Part shown: positions 8,806 to 18,296 of the stretch, in pieces
Layout: each line of letters opens with the position of its first letter
How positions within the stretch are numbered: the stretch's first letter is position 1
Source: Desulfosporosinus shakirovi
GTDB taxonomy: Bacteria > Bacillota > Desulfitobacteriia > Desulfitobacteriales > Desulfitobacteriaceae
Assembly (NCBI RefSeq): GCF_020595055.1
Contig: NZ_JAJDOO010000020.1
Coordinates: forward strand, 22,482-86,481
Direction of reading: 5' to 3'
DNA length: 64,000 nucleotides
Notes under the pieces: model-generated
What the model saw: only the letters and a program-made list of their open reading frames with translations
Told to the model about the DNA's origin: nothing
Databases searched by the model: none
Program-made: the position numbers and the translations under genes

Positions 8806-10137
8806 TTGCCTAAAGGGCTTGTAGTTGCAGCGGTCCATTCAGGGAGTATCGCTGAAGAAATGGAAATTAAGGTTGGAGATCGCGTTCTGGCCGTAAACGA
8901 AGAAGAACTTAATGATATTATTGACTTTCAATTTGGCATCTCGGAAGAGGAATTCATGTTGCTTATCGAAAAGGAAGATGGTGAACTTTGGGAGCTTGAT
9001 ATTGAGAAGGGACCAGGGGAGTTCTTAGGCTTAGAGGTTGAGACAGTAAGTGCCGAGGGTCTGAAAAAATGCGTTAACAATTGTTCCTTTTGTTTCGTAG
9101 CTCAGATGCCTAAAGGAATGCGCCCTTCTCTTTATGATAAAGATGATGATTATCGCTTATCCCTTACTCAAGGAAGTTTTATAACCTTGTCGAATTTAAG
9201 TGAGGAGGACTTATCCAGAATTACATCTTTACATTTGACTCCGATGTATGTTTCAGTTCATGCTTGGAACCCAGAAGTGCGAACTAAACTCATGAAAAAT
9301 CCCCATGCGGGAAAACTGCCTGAGCAATTTAAACGCTTTGCAGAGGCTGGAATCGCAGTACATACTCAGATTGTCTTGATTCCTGAACACAACGATGGGG
9401 ACGTGTTGAAAGAAACCATTGAACGGTTAGCTGAGCTTTATCCGTCGGTGCAATCAATTGCAGTCGTACCCGTGGGATTGACTCGCTATCGTGAAAAGCT
9501 TACCTCGTTGCGAGGCTTTTCAGCTGATGAAGCACGTCAAATTCTGGATCAAGCCGAGAAGTGGCAGAAGGACTTCTTTACCCAGACAGGTCGGCACCTC
9601 GTGTACTTTTCAGATGAATTTTATGTGCTTGCCGGGAGAGAATTTCCAGAGTCAGCAGTATACGATGACTTTCCACAATTAGAAAACGGCGTAGGTATGG
9701 CTCGGAAATTTATCACAGAGATTGAAGCCGGTTGGAGCTTGCTTCCGCATGAGGTCTCAAAACGCTGTGTGCACCTTATAACCGGAACAGCAGTCCATGA
9801 TCTTTTTGAATTTTGGATTAATCGTTTGATGGATCGAATCAGTGGCTTAACACTGACGATGCATGTGATACAAAATGATTTTTTTGGCTTATCGGTGACT
9901 GCTGCAGGACTGCTGACCGCCCGGGATATCGCCCGGCAATTAGGAGATCTGCAAGGGGAAGAGTTTCTTATTCCGCGTACAATGCTCAAAGCGGATGAAG
10001 ATATCTTTCTTGATGATATGAGTGTGGAATGGTTAGAACAGAAGGTTAATGGCAAGGCAAGGATTGTTGAGAACGATGGACTTGCATTTTTAGAACATGT
10101 GAGTGGATATTCATTGGAGGTGGAACGCTTTGAGTAA
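8806..10137 (+). CDS. PDZ and radical-SAM protein of the DUF512 family
   Basis: This 443-residue protein starts at TTG behind GGAGG. Residues 1-60 form a PDZ-like domain ([19 protein letters not shown]). A cysteine motif, CVNNCSFCF near residue 89, is the putative [4Fe-4S]/SAM site, with spacing CX3CX2C. The DUF512 domain fills the C-terminal half. The family is strongly linked to der in Clostridia, and here the two genes overlap by eight bases. The reaction is unknown. The coupling suggests a role near ribosome maturation or GTPase function, but that is inference. Confidence 0.88.
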   Translation: MPKGLVVAAVHSGSIAEEMEIKVGDRVLAVNEEELNDIIDFQFGISEEEFMLLIEKEDGELWELDIEKGPGEFLGLEVETVSAEGLKKCVNNCSFCFVAQMPKGMRPSLYDKDDDYRLSLTQGSFITLSNLSEEDLSRITSLHLTPMYVSVHAWNPEVRTKLMKNPHAGKLPEQFKRFAEAGIAVHTQIVLIPEHNDGDVLKETIERLAELYPSVQSIAVVPVGLTRYREKLTSLRGFSADEARQILDQAEKWQKDFFTQTGRHLVYFSDEFYVLAGREFPESAVYDDFPQLENGVGMARKFITEIEAGWSLLPHEVSKRCVHLITGTAVHDLFEFWINRLMDRISGLTLTMHVIQNDFFGLSVTAAGLLTARDIARQLGDLQGEEFLIPRTMLKADEDIFLDDMSVEWLEQKVNGKARIVENDGLAFLEHVSGYSLEVERFE

Positions 10138-11461
10138 ACCTGTTGTAGCTATAGTGGGTCGGCCAAATGTAGGAAAATCTACATTGTTCAACCGCATTAC
10201 GGGCGGACTGGTAGCTATTGTTGAAAATATGCCGGGAGTAACCAGGGACCGCCTTTATCGCGATGCGGAATGGCTGGGACGAAAGTTTGCTTTAATTGAT
10301 ACGGGAGGCATCGAATTTAAAGATGAAGGGACACCGATTTCTTCACAGATGAGAAGGCAGGCAGAAATTGCCATGGAGGAAGCGGATGTCGTGATATTCG
10401 TTGTAGATTCCCAAATTTCTCCTACGCCAGATGATGATTTAATTGCCCGCACGTTACGTCGCTCGGGTAAACCAATCTTGCTTGCTGCGAATAAAGTGGA
10501 AGATTTTGCTAAGGCAGAAGGCCAGTTATATGACTTCTTAAGTTTGGGGTTGGGTGAAGCAATTCCGATTTCTGCGGTTCATGGCATGAATACCGGCGAC
10601 CTGCTTGACTTAGTAATTTCAAATTTTCCCGAGGATGATGAGGAAGAATACGATCCGGACGTCATTCGCATTTCTGTTATTGGACGTCCAAATGTCGGAA
10701 AATCCTCTTTGGTCAACATGATGCTGGGAAAAGAGCGCGTCATTGTCAGTAATGTTCCGGGAACCACTCGGGATGCGATAGACACTTCTTTTGAACACGA
10801 AGGCAAACATTATATACTTATCGATACGGCTGGAATGCGGCGTAAATCACGCATAGACGAACTAACAGAGCAATATAGTGTAGTACGTTCCCTTCGCGCA
10901 GTTGATCGCTCAGATGCAATCCTAATGCTTATAGATGCCATAGATGGGGTTACGGAGCAAGATAAAAAGATTGCCGGCTATGCAGATGAGGCGGGTAAAG
11001 CCATTATTCTAGTCGTCAACAAATGGGACCTCGTTGAAAAGGATGAAAAGACGATCAACAAATTTGAAAAGACGATACGAGAAGAATTAGGGTTTATGCA
11101 ATATGCGCCGACCATGTTTATCTCTGCTAAAACCGGACAACGGGTTAATAAAATCCTGGAACTTGTGGATTTCGTGGTCGAGCAAAATTCTACTCGTGTG
11201 ACTACTGCGACTTTGAACACCTTACTGAGAGAATGGATTCATTCTAATCCGCCTCCGTCAGATAAGGGACGACGCTTAAAGGTGAGGTACCTGACTCAAG
11301 TGGGAGTTAAGCCGCCGACCTTTGTTTTCTTTGTTAATGATCCGGAACTTATGCACTTTTCCTATAAACGATATTTGGAGAATCAGATGCGAAAGCACTT
11401 TGGATTTGAGGGTACTCCCATCCGAATTGTAATTCGACAAAAAGATGAAGAGAAGGAGTAG
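10130..11461 (+). CDS. der: Ribosome biogenesis GTPase Der (EngA)
   Basis: Der has two tandem GTPase domains and assists 50S subunit assembly. G1 motifs [12 protein letters not shown] and [12 protein letters not shown] begin about residues 9 and 185. DTGG and DTAG (G3), NKVE and NKWD (G4) are present, followed by the C-terminal KH-like domain with [18 protein letters not shown]. The TTG at 10130 has GGAGG nine bases upstream and is preferred to an ATG 27 bases earlier that lies inside the previous gene. The length of 443 residues is normal. The gene lies three bases before plsY. Confidence 0.96.
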   Translation: MSKPVVAIVGRPNVGKSTLFNRITGGLVAIVENMPGVTRDRLYRDAEWLGRKFALIDTGGIEFKDEGTPISSQMRRQAEIAMEEADVVIFVVDSQISPTPDDDLIARTLRRSGKPILLAANKVEDFAKAEGQLYDFLSLGLGEAIPISAVHGMNTGDLLDLVISNFPEDDEEEYDPDVIRISVIGRPNVGKSSLVNMMLGKERVIVSNVPGTTRDAIDTSFEHEGKHYILIDTAGMRRKSRIDELTEQYSVVRSLRAVDRSDAILMLIDAIDGVTEQDKKIAGYADEAGKAIILVVNKWDLVEKDEKTINKFEKTIREELGFMQYAPTMFISAKTGQRVNKILELVDFVVEQNSTRVTTATLNTLLREWIHSNPPPSDKGRRLKVRYLTQVGVKPPTFVFFVNDPELMHFSYKRYLENQMRKHFGFEGTPIRIVIRQKDEEKE

Positions 11462-11464
11462 GCC

Positions 11465-12052
11465 ATGTCACGTTACCTTATTTTTATCTTGGCGTATTGC
11501 TTGGGTGCCATTCCTTTTGCCTATTTAGCGGGCTTGTTTAAAGGGATTGACGTACGTCAGCATGGTAGCGGAAATATTGGCACAACAAATGCCTTTCGCC
11601 TTTTAGGAGTGAAACTGGGAATCATGGTGCTCTTAGGGGATTTCATGAAAGGGGCATTGTCTGCCTACCTTGGTCTATGGGCTTTTGGGCCCTGGGGAGG
11701 TATTATCGGCGGATTATTAGCAATGGCAAGTCATAGCTGGAATCCCTTTTTTGGCTTTCGGCCCAGTGGGAAAGGCGTGGCAGCCGGATTCGGAATCATT
11801 ACCGTTTTGATGTGGAAAGTCACATTAATAGCAATCTCCGTGTTTATACTGGTAGTATGGTTGACACGTTATGTTTCTATGGGTTCGGTTACGGGTGCTC
11901 TTACGGTTCTAATCATGGTTTTTGTTCTTCCAGAACCGTTTGAATATCGAGTTTTTGCCGTGGTCGCTGTCTTGGCAGTACTAGTTCTTCATCGGGCTAA
12001 TATTCAACGTGTTCTGAATGGAACAGAACCTCGATTTGGGGATAAGAAATAA
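11465..12052 (+). CDS. plsY: Acyl-phosphate:glycerol-3-phosphate acyltransferase
   Basis: This 195-residue membrane enzyme transfers an acyl group from acyl-phosphate to glycerol-3-phosphate, the first step of phospholipid synthesis. The three PlsY motifs are present: [12 protein letters not shown] near residue 36, GDFMKGA near 59, and [14 protein letters not shown] near 96. There are about five membrane segments. It is three bases from der and 119 bases ahead of gpsA, which makes its glycerol-3-phosphate substrate. Confidence 0.95.
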   Translation: MSRYLIFILAYCLGAIPFAYLAGLFKGIDVRQHGSGNIGTTNAFRLLGVKLGIMVLLGDFMKGALSAYLGLWAFGPWGGIIGGLLAMASHSWNPFFGFRPSGKGVAAGFGIITVLMWKVTLIAISVFILVVWLTRYVSMGSVTGALTVLIMVFVLPEPFEYRVFAVVAVLAVLVLHRANIQRVLNGTEPRFGDKK

Positions 12053-12171
12053 GCGTAGACTGAGGTCCGAAGAAGTCCCGAAAGCTTGAATAACAAAAAG
12101 ATTGAGATTGAGTTTGAGCGAACCACAAACTTCTAATATCGAATATCAACTATGGATACGGGGGGAAGTAA

Positions 12172-13185
12172 ATGCCTAAGATTGCAGTTTATGGGGCTGG
12201 AAGTTGGGGAAGTGCGTTAGCAGTTCTTTTGGCGAAGGCCGGTCATCAGGTTGTGCTTGTTGGCCGCCATGCAGATGAAATGGAAAACATGAGAAATCAA
12301 CAGGAAAATAAGCGATATTTACCAGGTGTTGTCCTCCCTCAAGGAATTTTCCCTACAACAGATCTCTCTTTTTTAAACGCAGATCTGGTTGTTCTGAGTG
12401 TTCCATCTCATAGTGTTCGAGAAGTTGCTCGTTTGATAAATCCATACTTGAGGGGAGGCTGTATTGTTGTCAATACAGCTAAAGGGATGGAAGAAGGAAC
12501 ACATTGCCGCCTCTCCGAAGTATTGATTGAGGAGTTGCCTAACAATCCGGTGGCTGTTTTGTCTGGTCCCAGCCACGCTGAAGAGGTCGGCAGGGATATG
12601 CCGACGACTGTTGTAGTTGCCTCTGATGTAGAGACTGCGAAAACTGTTCAAGACATGATGATGACTCCCAAGTTTAGAGTCTATACCAATCCGGATGTTA
12701 TCGGAGTTGAACTTGGCGGGGCTTTAAAAAATGTTATTGCTTTGTGCACAGGTATTGCTGAGGGGTTAGGGTTTGGAGACAATACAAAAGCGGCTCTGAT
12801 GACCAGAGGATTAGCAGAGATTGCCCGTTTAGGTGTAGCCTTGGGAGGGAATCCGCTGACCTTTGCCGGATTATCAGGTGTTGGTGACCTTATTGTGACT
12901 TGTACCAGTCTTCATAGCCGTAATCGTCGAGCCGGAGTCGCTCTCGGTCAAGGCAAGCCTTTAGAAACTGTGCTAAGAGAAGTTGGAATGGTCGTTGAAG
13001 GAGTAAGAGCGACTCGTATAGCCCACTTTCTTGGAATTGAGAAAAATATCCCTATGCCGATTACGGAGCAGGCCTATAAAGTTTTATTTGAAAATGCCGA
13101 TCCGAAAATTGCCGTTGCAGACTTGATGTTGCGCGGTAAACGTCACGAACTTGAAGAAGTTGTCGAGATGAGCTGGTTAAGATAA
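12172..13185 (+). CDS. gpsA: Glycerol-3-phosphate dehydrogenase [NAD(P)+]
   Basis: This 337-residue cytosolic enzyme reduces dihydroxyacetone phosphate to sn-glycerol-3-phosphate for lipid synthesis. The Rossmann motif GAGSWGSALA lies at residues 8-17. VNTAKGME, the catalytic lysine region GGALKNVIALCTGIAEGLG, and SGVGDLIVTC are standard. A GGGGGGAAG site precedes the ATG. The stop is followed by a clear terminator, closing this lipid/GTPase block. Confidence 0.95.
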   Translation: MPKIAVYGAGSWGSALAVLLAKAGHQVVLVGRHADEMENMRNQQENKRYLPGVVLPQGIFPTTDLSFLNADLVVLSVPSHSVREVARLINPYLRGGCIVVNTAKGMEEGTHCRLSEVLIEELPNNPVAVLSGPSHAEEVGRDMPTTVVVASDVETAKTVQDMMMTPKFRVYTNPDVIGVELGGALKNVIALCTGIAEGLGFGDNTKAALMTRGLAEIARLGVALGGNPLTFAGLSGVGDLIVTCTSLHSRNRRAGVALGQGKPLETVLREVGMVVEGVRATRIAHFLGIEKNIPMPITEQAYKVLFENADPKIAVADLMLRGKRHELEEVVEMSWLR

Positions 13186-13214
13186 TATACATATTTTAGT
13201 GATTAGGAACATAG

Positions 13215-13254
13215 ACGTAGAAGAGGTTGTTTAAAGGCCTTTTCTGCGTTTTTT
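13215..13254 (+). terminator. Terminator after gpsA
   Basis: A 12-bp stem (13215-13226 with 13238-13249, two G-T pairs) is followed by TTTTTT. It separates gpsA from the sporulation gene. Confidence 0.8.
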
Positions 13255-13262
13255 GTTGTATT

Positions 13263-13292
13263 GTCATATTTGCCCCAAACAGCCAATATACT
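13263..13292 (+). promoter_or_regulatory. Candidate sigma-E promoter of spoIVA
   Basis: GTCATATTT matches the sigma-E -35 consensus. After 13 bases AATATACT agrees with CATACAMT at six of eight positions. spoIVA is sigma-E controlled in Bacillus, which makes the match plausible. The predicted start point is about 115 bases before the gene. Confidence 0.5.
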
Positions 13293-13416
13293 TATACTGC
13301 TTAATGTGCTAGTCCAGTTATTGGAATCCACGTGTTACTGGGAGGTGGAAGGGGAGATAAGGTGGAGGCCCTTCCCCAAATTTTGGGACAGCACTCAAAA
13401 GGGAGGGAAATTAACA

Positions 13417-14901
13417 ATGGAAAAACTAGACATTTTCAGGGATATCGCAGAACGAACAGGAGGCGATATCTACCTCGGTGTCGTTGGGCCAGTCCGTACG
13501 GGAAAGTCCACCTTTATCAAACGATTCATGGACCTCTTGGTCTTGCCCAACATCCAAGATGCCTTTGAGCGGGAGCGGGCTAAGGATGAGCTTCCTCAAA
13601 GCGGGACTGGAAGAACAATCACGACGACGGAACCTAAGTTTATTCCATCAGAATCGGTGGAAATCGTTGTACGGGACTCGATTCACATGAATGTGCGATT
13701 GGTTGACTGTGTAGGATACAGTGTGGAAGGTGCTTTGGGGTATGATGCAGAAGACGGCGAAGAGCCGCGCATGATGAAAACATCATGGAGCGACGAGCCT
13801 ATGTCTTTCCAAGATGCAGCTGAAATGGGAACACGTAAAGTAATTTCAGATCATGCAACGATCGGAGTTGTAATAACTACCGATGGATCAATCACTGATA
13901 TCCCCAGAGAAGCATATCTAGATGCCGAAGAACGAGTAATTACTGAGCTTCGTCAACTAGGAAAACCGTTTGTGGTAGTACTGAATACGACTCGTCCCTA
14001 TGCCGAAAACACACTGGAATTAAGCCGTTCCTTAGAGGAAAGATATGCAATACCTGTTATTCCGGTGAATTGCCTTGAGATGACCCAAGAAGATATAACA
14101 CAGATTTTGGAAGAAGTGCTTTATGAATTCCCTGTAGCTGAAGTAAACATTGACCTTCCAAAATGGGTTGAGGAACTTGACCCCTCTCATGCAGTTAGAG
14201 CTGCTTTTGAGGATACAGTCCGCAAAGCAATTGACGGAGTAAGACGTCTGAGAGATATCGACCAGGCCTTAGACGCCTTGTCTGATTGCCAATACGCCCA
14301 AGATGTTCTCCTCAAAGAGATGAACTTAGGCACTGGTATTGCCAATGTAGAAATAACTGCTGTTGACGGGCTTTTTAAAACTGTCCTGCAAGATCTTACA
14401 GGGATTGAAATTGAAGGCGATCATTCCTTACTTCGTTTAGTTTTAGACTATAGTAAAGGTAAGAAGGAATGGGATAAACTGTCCCAGGCTATAGAGGAAG
14501 TTCGAATTAACGGATATGGTGTGGTTACACCACAACTAGAAGAAATGTTCCTTGATGAGCCTGAACTAGTGAAGCAAGGCGGACATTATGGAATCAAACT
14601 CAAAGCGAGCGCTCCATCGTTGCATATTATAAGAGCAGATGTTACAACCGAAATTACGCCTTTGATTGGTACAGAAAAGCAAGCGGAAGAGCTCGTGAAG
14701 TACATGCTGGATGAGTTTGAAAGTGATCCCAAGAAAGTCTGGGAATCGAATATTTTTGGTAAATCACTGCATGACTTAGTCCGTGAAGGCATCCAAAATA
14801 AACTTTATCGGATGCCGGAAAACGCTCAGAACAAGCTCCAAGACACCTTGCAACGGATTGTTAATGATGGCAGCGGAGGCCTGATCTGCATAATCATTTA
14901 A
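13417..14901 (+). CDS. spoIVA: Stage IV sporulation protein A
   Basis: SpoIVA is the morphogenetic ATPase that polymerises on the forespore surface and forms the base of the spore coat. The 494-residue length agrees with Bacillus SpoIVA. The Walker A motif GPVRTGKST lies near residue 24 and a LVDCVGY switch-like segment near 95. The extreme C-terminal end (GGLICIII) is hydrophobic, as in the family. The ATG behind GGGAGGG is used; an in-frame extension to 13261 covers the promoter region and is not coding. It marks the host as an endospore former. Confidence 0.96.
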   Translation: MEKLDIFRDIAERTGGDIYLGVVGPVRTGKSTFIKRFMDLLVLPNIQDAFERERAKDELPQSGTGRTITTTEPKFIPSESVEIVVRDSIHMNVRLVDCVGYSVEGALGYDAEDGEEPRMMKTSWSDEPMSFQDAAEMGTRKVISDHATIGVVITTDGSITDIPREAYLDAEERVITELRQLGKPFVVVLNTTRPYAENTLELSRSLEERYAIPVIPVNCLEMTQEDITQILEEVLYEFPVAEVNIDLPKWVEELDPSHAVRAAFEDTVRKAIDGVRRLRDIDQALDALSDCQYAQDVLLKEMNLGTGIANVEITAVDGLFKTVLQDLTGIEIEGDHSLLRLVLDYSKGKKEWDKLSQAIEEVRINGYGVVTPQLEEMFLDEPELVKQGGHYGIKLKASAPSLHIIRADVTTEITPLIGTEKQAEELVKYMLDEFESDPKKVWESNIFGKSLHDLVREGIQNKLYRMPENAQNKLQDTLQRIVNDGSGGLICIII

Positions 14902-14948
14902 CTAAGGTTCAATATTGAAGATGTTAGAAAACGGCATACTATTTGAAG

Positions 14949-15001
14949 AGAACGTATGGAAAGCATGCACAGTGTAGTGTGCGTATCCAACGTTCTTTTT
15001 T
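14949..15001 (+). terminator. Terminator after spoIVA
   Basis: A long imperfect hairpin (AGAACGT ... ACGTTCT with an inner GCATGCAC/GTGTGC stem) is followed by TTTTTT. The rest of 15002-15271 is A/T-rich and holds no recognisable gene. Confidence 0.8.
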
Positions 15002-15271
15002 CTATAGTGCTTAACTATATACCTGAATAGACTAAAATTTCTAAATATTAAAATTATTATTCGTTGATTTCTTTCTTACTTCTGGATAGAATAATAGGAA
15101 AGGAGCTTTTAGGTAATTGGTAAAATGTTCTTTGAAAAGGAACACTCAATGTACTATCCTGTAATTTTATTCTTTTCAAAGGCTACTGATCAGGAGGTTT
15201 GATCCAAATATTAAATACTAAGAATTATTGAGAAATGAGCGATAAATAACATATAGAGGGAGGTGTTATGC

Positions 15272-15529
15272 ATGGAAGTATTTTCAAAAGATAAATCAGG
15301 TGCTCTTCAAGCATTAGTAGAGTCACTCCAAAAAGGTCAGGAAAAGCGGATTAGACAGTCATTAGAATCCCTTCTTACAATTAACGCATTAGAGTCTGAT
15401 CCAGAGCAGATAGAGTTACTTAAAAACTTTGCGAACAGTATAAAATTTGATCGGGAAATGTTTATTCTCGGAACAGGTGCCCAAAAATTTAGAGTTAACT
15501 TAATGAATTACTGTTATCAATTAGATTGA
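15272..15529 (+). CDS. Small soluble protein of unknown function
   Basis: I do not recognise this 85-residue protein. The ATG at 15272 lies behind GAGGGAGGTG; a GTG nine bases upstream is too close to that site. It is predicted to be helical and charged (KGQEKRIRQSLESLL), without membrane segments or a signal peptide. It is isolated between terminators. The position after spoIVA hints at, but does not show, a sporulation link. Confidence 0.55.
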   Translation: MEVFSKDKSGALQALVESLQKGQEKRIRQSLESLLTINALESDPEQIELLKNFANSIKFDREMFILGTGAQKFRVNLMNYCYQLD

Positions 15530-15632
15530 AGCAGAAAAGAAATCGGCAGATCGATTCTTAAAACGCTCCCTGATCAGGACGAGCAATAAAGAAAACATAG
15601 TTAAAAAAGCTGGACAAAGCGAAAGGCGGCAT

Positions 15633-15682
15633 CCGATTTATTGTGACTCCTTAGGGAGTTCAAATAAATCGGTTATTTTTTT
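15633..15682 (+). terminator. Terminator after the small gene
   Basis: CCGATTTATT...TGACTCC pairs with GGAGTTCAAATAAATCGG around a TTA loop, followed by TTATTTTTTT. It faces the convergent gene at 15775. Confidence 0.85.
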
Positions 15683-15774
15683 GTCGAGACCTCTGGTTCA
15701 CTATGTCTTTGATGTTCTTGGCTCAAGAGATCGGCAGGTTAATACTAGAATATTTCTCGATCCATTTTTTAAAA

Positions 15775-16134
15775 TTATATTCTATTGCCATCCTTATCCA
15801 AGTAGATAGGGTTAATTTCTTGTACACCCATAATTCGTTTACGCATAAGAACTTGATAGAGAGCTAACTTTAACCTGCCATCTATATGCATGGCCTCATT
15901 TACCACTAATTGAGTTTCACGCAACGCTTGCCCTACCTCGGGTGCATTAATAAGCATACTTTTCCCCAAAAAGCTAATGTAATTTCTAACATTTTTATTA
16001 TTCAGGTTATCACGTACATATTCACTTTTGCGAATTACACGTATTATTTTAAATGGAATAGCAAATCTAACTAATATTATTAATAATATTGCAAGAACTA
16101 TCACGGTTATATATTTTTTCGTTTCGCTATCCAT
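15775..16134 (-). CDS. Membrane-anchored protein of unknown function
   Basis: This 119-residue protein has an N-terminal membrane segment (residues 8-30, YITVIVLAILLIILV...) followed by a basic, helical cytosolic or extracytosolic domain. GGAGGG precedes the ATG. The C-terminal part ends NPIYLDKDGNRI. I do not recognise a family. It stands alone between the spoIVA region and the CoA-transferase unit. Confidence 0.6.
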   Translation of the reverse strand: MDSETKKYITVIVLAILLIILVRFAIPFKIIRVIRKSEYVRDNLNNKNVRNYISFLGKSMLINAPEVGQALRETQLVVNEAMHIDGRLKLALYQVLMRKRIMGVQEINPIYLDKDGNRI

Positions 16135-16392
16135 TAATTACCATCCCTCCAATAGGAATTTGAATATATATTATAAAAAATAAAGCGGGCTATTATTAAC
16201 AGCTCGCCCTATTAGTTTTATAAATGATTAAGTATCTCTTTCGAAATGTATTTAAATAAACATCCCTATGATTTAATTGCTTTTAGAGTTATAAATTGAT
16301 GTGCATGACAAATTGATTTTGGATTAGATTAACTCCTAAAGGATAATATTTCATCATCAATGCGTCATTTGACCTTTAGAACGGGCCTGCCT

Positions 16393-17157
16393 TTAAACCA
16401 TTAAACGCTGAGGATCTACTTTATTCAATAGAATATCCAGGATCTCCTGACTGGGAGGATCGGCTTCCACAGCTCTGCTTAAATCCATTTCGAAACCGGT
16501 ATTTTCTTGAATCTGCTGCGGGGTAATTCCCTGGAAATATTCAGCCAAATACATTAGCTTAGTGTTTTGGTCAAAGCGCATAATTCCTAGCTCTGTAACC
16601 ACGGCTTGTGGTCCGACTTCTGGCAGACCTGACTTCTTACGACCATCCGGTCCATCTATCCACCCTGGGCTGGTTAAATAATCAACTTTTTCACAAAAAC
16701 GCCGTTTTTGATGCTTCATCATAATGACCGTATTACAATTTGTAGCAATTCCGTTAGCTCCGCCACTACCTGTGAATCTAGTCTTAGGATGCCAATAATC
16801 TCCGATGCAAGTAGAGTTGAGGTTACCATATGCATCTATCTGTGCACCACCGAGGAACCCTATATCAATTGTTTTTTTCTTATATGCATTGGCCTGAAAA
16901 CCAAAATAACGAAATTGAGGCCATAAAGCGGAAGCATTGTAGGATATTCTCATATCACTTACACTGGTAGGTACCTCAATGGGGCATCCATCGATCATTC
17001 CTGTTTCAAAGCAAAGGCGTACATTAGGAGCAGTACTGTTCTTAGCCAAACTGGCAGCTACCAGTGGTAGCCCTGTCCCAACAATAATGGTAGATCCATC
17101 TTTTACTTGGCGTGCCATAGCTACCGCCATCATTTGACTACTGGAATACTCTGCCAC
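16393..17157 (-). CDS. gctB: Glutaconate-type CoA-transferase, beta subunit
   Basis: This 254-residue protein is the class I CoA-transferase beta subunit of the glutaconate CoA-transferase type. LCFETGMIDG near residue 49 carries the expected catalytic glutamate, which forms the CoA thioester intermediate. FLGGAQIDAYGNLN and GSGGANGIA are family signatures. It starts six bases after gctA, so the two should form a heteromeric enzyme that moves CoA from acetyl-CoA or another donor to a carboxylate. A decayed second copy of both genes lies at 39792-40202, beside the glutaconyl-CoA decarboxylase genes, supporting a C5-dicarboxylate substrate. Confidence 0.87.
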   Translation of the reverse strand: MAEYSSSQMMAVAMARQVKDGSTIIVGTGLPLVAASLAKNSTAPNVRLCFETGMIDGCPIEVPTSVSDMRISYNASALWPQFRYFGFQANAYKKKTIDIGFLGGAQIDAYGNLNSTCIGDYWHPKTRFTGSGGANGIATNCNTVIMMKHQKRRFCEKVDYLTSPGWIDGPDGRKKSGLPEVGPQAVVTELGIMRFDQNTKLMYLAEYFQGITPQQIQENTGFEMDLSRAVEADPPSQEILDILLNKVDPQRLMV

Positions 17158-17163
17158 GACTTA

Positions 17164-18132
17164 TCATCTCCTCTTCAATCCAGGTACATAGTTAAATCCA
17201 TTCTTAACCTTTAGCCCCAGTAAACGGCTTGCACCAAGCTTATCCAAATATTCTTGATGGTTTTTCGTTCCACGAATCCATTCGTCAAGGAATTCTTTAA
17301 ATAGGTCATCATCGGCGCTAACCTTGTCATACATACGTAGGTACATGGCATCATAGTCATAATAATTAGTACACTGACTCGGATGGGCACCATGGGGTAC
17401 TTCAACCACCGCATCGGGTATTACATTTGGCAGCTGATTTCTCCAAGGTTCATTGCGCAATTCATCCGGATGCACGATTTGCTCACAGGTAACAATACAA
17501 TGGGTGGCAGCCATGGCCACATCGGTATCGAGGAAGATAGGGCCATCAATTCTACAGGTCCCATCAGGGGCCGCCTGTTGAACATGAATAATTCCGACAT
17601 CGATTTTAGGAGTGGGCAATAAACATACTTTCTCATCGGGATTAAACGGGTTTTCTACGACTTTCAATTTGAATGCTGGAAGTTTTGAATCGCTCTTATA
17701 AACTTCTTCAGGAATACCCCACTCTTCTATTAAGCTCGATCCCAGCATGTTTTTGACAGCGATATAGGGCAAACCCAAAGCTGCGGCATGGTACATCATT
17801 GGTTGTACATCCAAGGAGTAATCTTCCCAGAGAATCTTACCTTCCTCTACATGCTTGCGGAAACGACGACTCACTTGGGTAAAACCTGAATTGGCCATAT
17901 AGGAATTAAAAAGCACCTTGACACAACCTGCTCCGATAAGCATGTCAGTATCTCCTCCACCAGGCCCGCCCTCTAGATACAGATTTTTAATTCCCTGTCT
18001 TATAATCTCATGCACTGCTGCATACGGTTTTTTGTTAGTTACGAATCCGCCTAGCGCAATGTGATCTCCATCGTGGATATATTTACTCACTGCTTCCTGC
18101 ATTGTCATCACTTTGCTACTCATAGAACTCAC
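17164..18132 (-). CDS. gctA: Glutaconate-type CoA-transferase, alpha subunit
   Basis: This 322-residue alpha subunit is first in the gctAB pair. GDHIALGGFVTNKKP near residue 22, GGPGGGDTDMLIGAG near 55 and the HVQQAAPDGTCRIDG segment fit the GctA family. It lacks the catalytic glutamate, as expected for this subunit. The unit lies downstream of an SLC13-type transporter on the same strand, separated by a perfect 16-bp hairpin. The sequence WEDYSLDVQPMMYHAAA has a close match in the pseudogene at 39.8 kb. The substrate (glutaconate, glutarate or another carboxylate) is inferred from neighbours. Confidence 0.87.
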   Translation of the reverse strand: MSSMSSKVMTMQEAVSKYIHDGDHIALGGFVTNKKPYAAVHEIIRQGIKNLYLEGGPGGGDTDMLIGAGCVKVLFNSYMANSGFTQVSRRFRKHVEEGKILWEDYSLDVQPMMYHAAALGLPYIAVKNMLGSSLIEEWGIPEEVYKSDSKLPAFKLKVVENPFNPDEKVCLLPTPKIDVGIIHVQQAAPDGTCRIDGPIFLDTDVAMAATHCIVTCEQIVHPDELRNEPWRNQLPNVIPDAVVEVPHGAHPSQCTNYYDYDAMYLRMYDKVSADDDLFKEFLDEWIRGTKNHQEYLDKLGASRLLGLKVKNGFNYVPGLKRR

Positions 18133-18218
18133 TCCAATCTACGTAAACTAGCTCTTTCGTTAATTAATCTATTCATTCAGGATCAGACATTGCCCCTAGT
18201 GTACGTTCGTCTTATTAG

Positions 18219-18262
18219 AGCTAGGTAAACAAACTTAACTATCCCGGTTTGTTTACCTAGCT
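18219..18262 (-). terminator. Hairpin between the transporter gene and gctA
   Basis: Perfect 16-bp arms (18219-18234, 18247-18262) with a 12-base loop. No T run follows on the minus strand, so it may be a partial terminator, RNA-processing or stabilising site that sets different levels for transporter and transferase. Confidence 0.55.
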
Positions 18263-18296
18263 ACCTAGTTTATATGCTCGATTTTTAATTTTACTT

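Noticed and set aside
13261..13416. N-terminal extension of SpoIVA
   Set aside because: The region holds a sigma-E-like promoter and no ribosome site; family length and GGGAGGG support the ATG at 13417.
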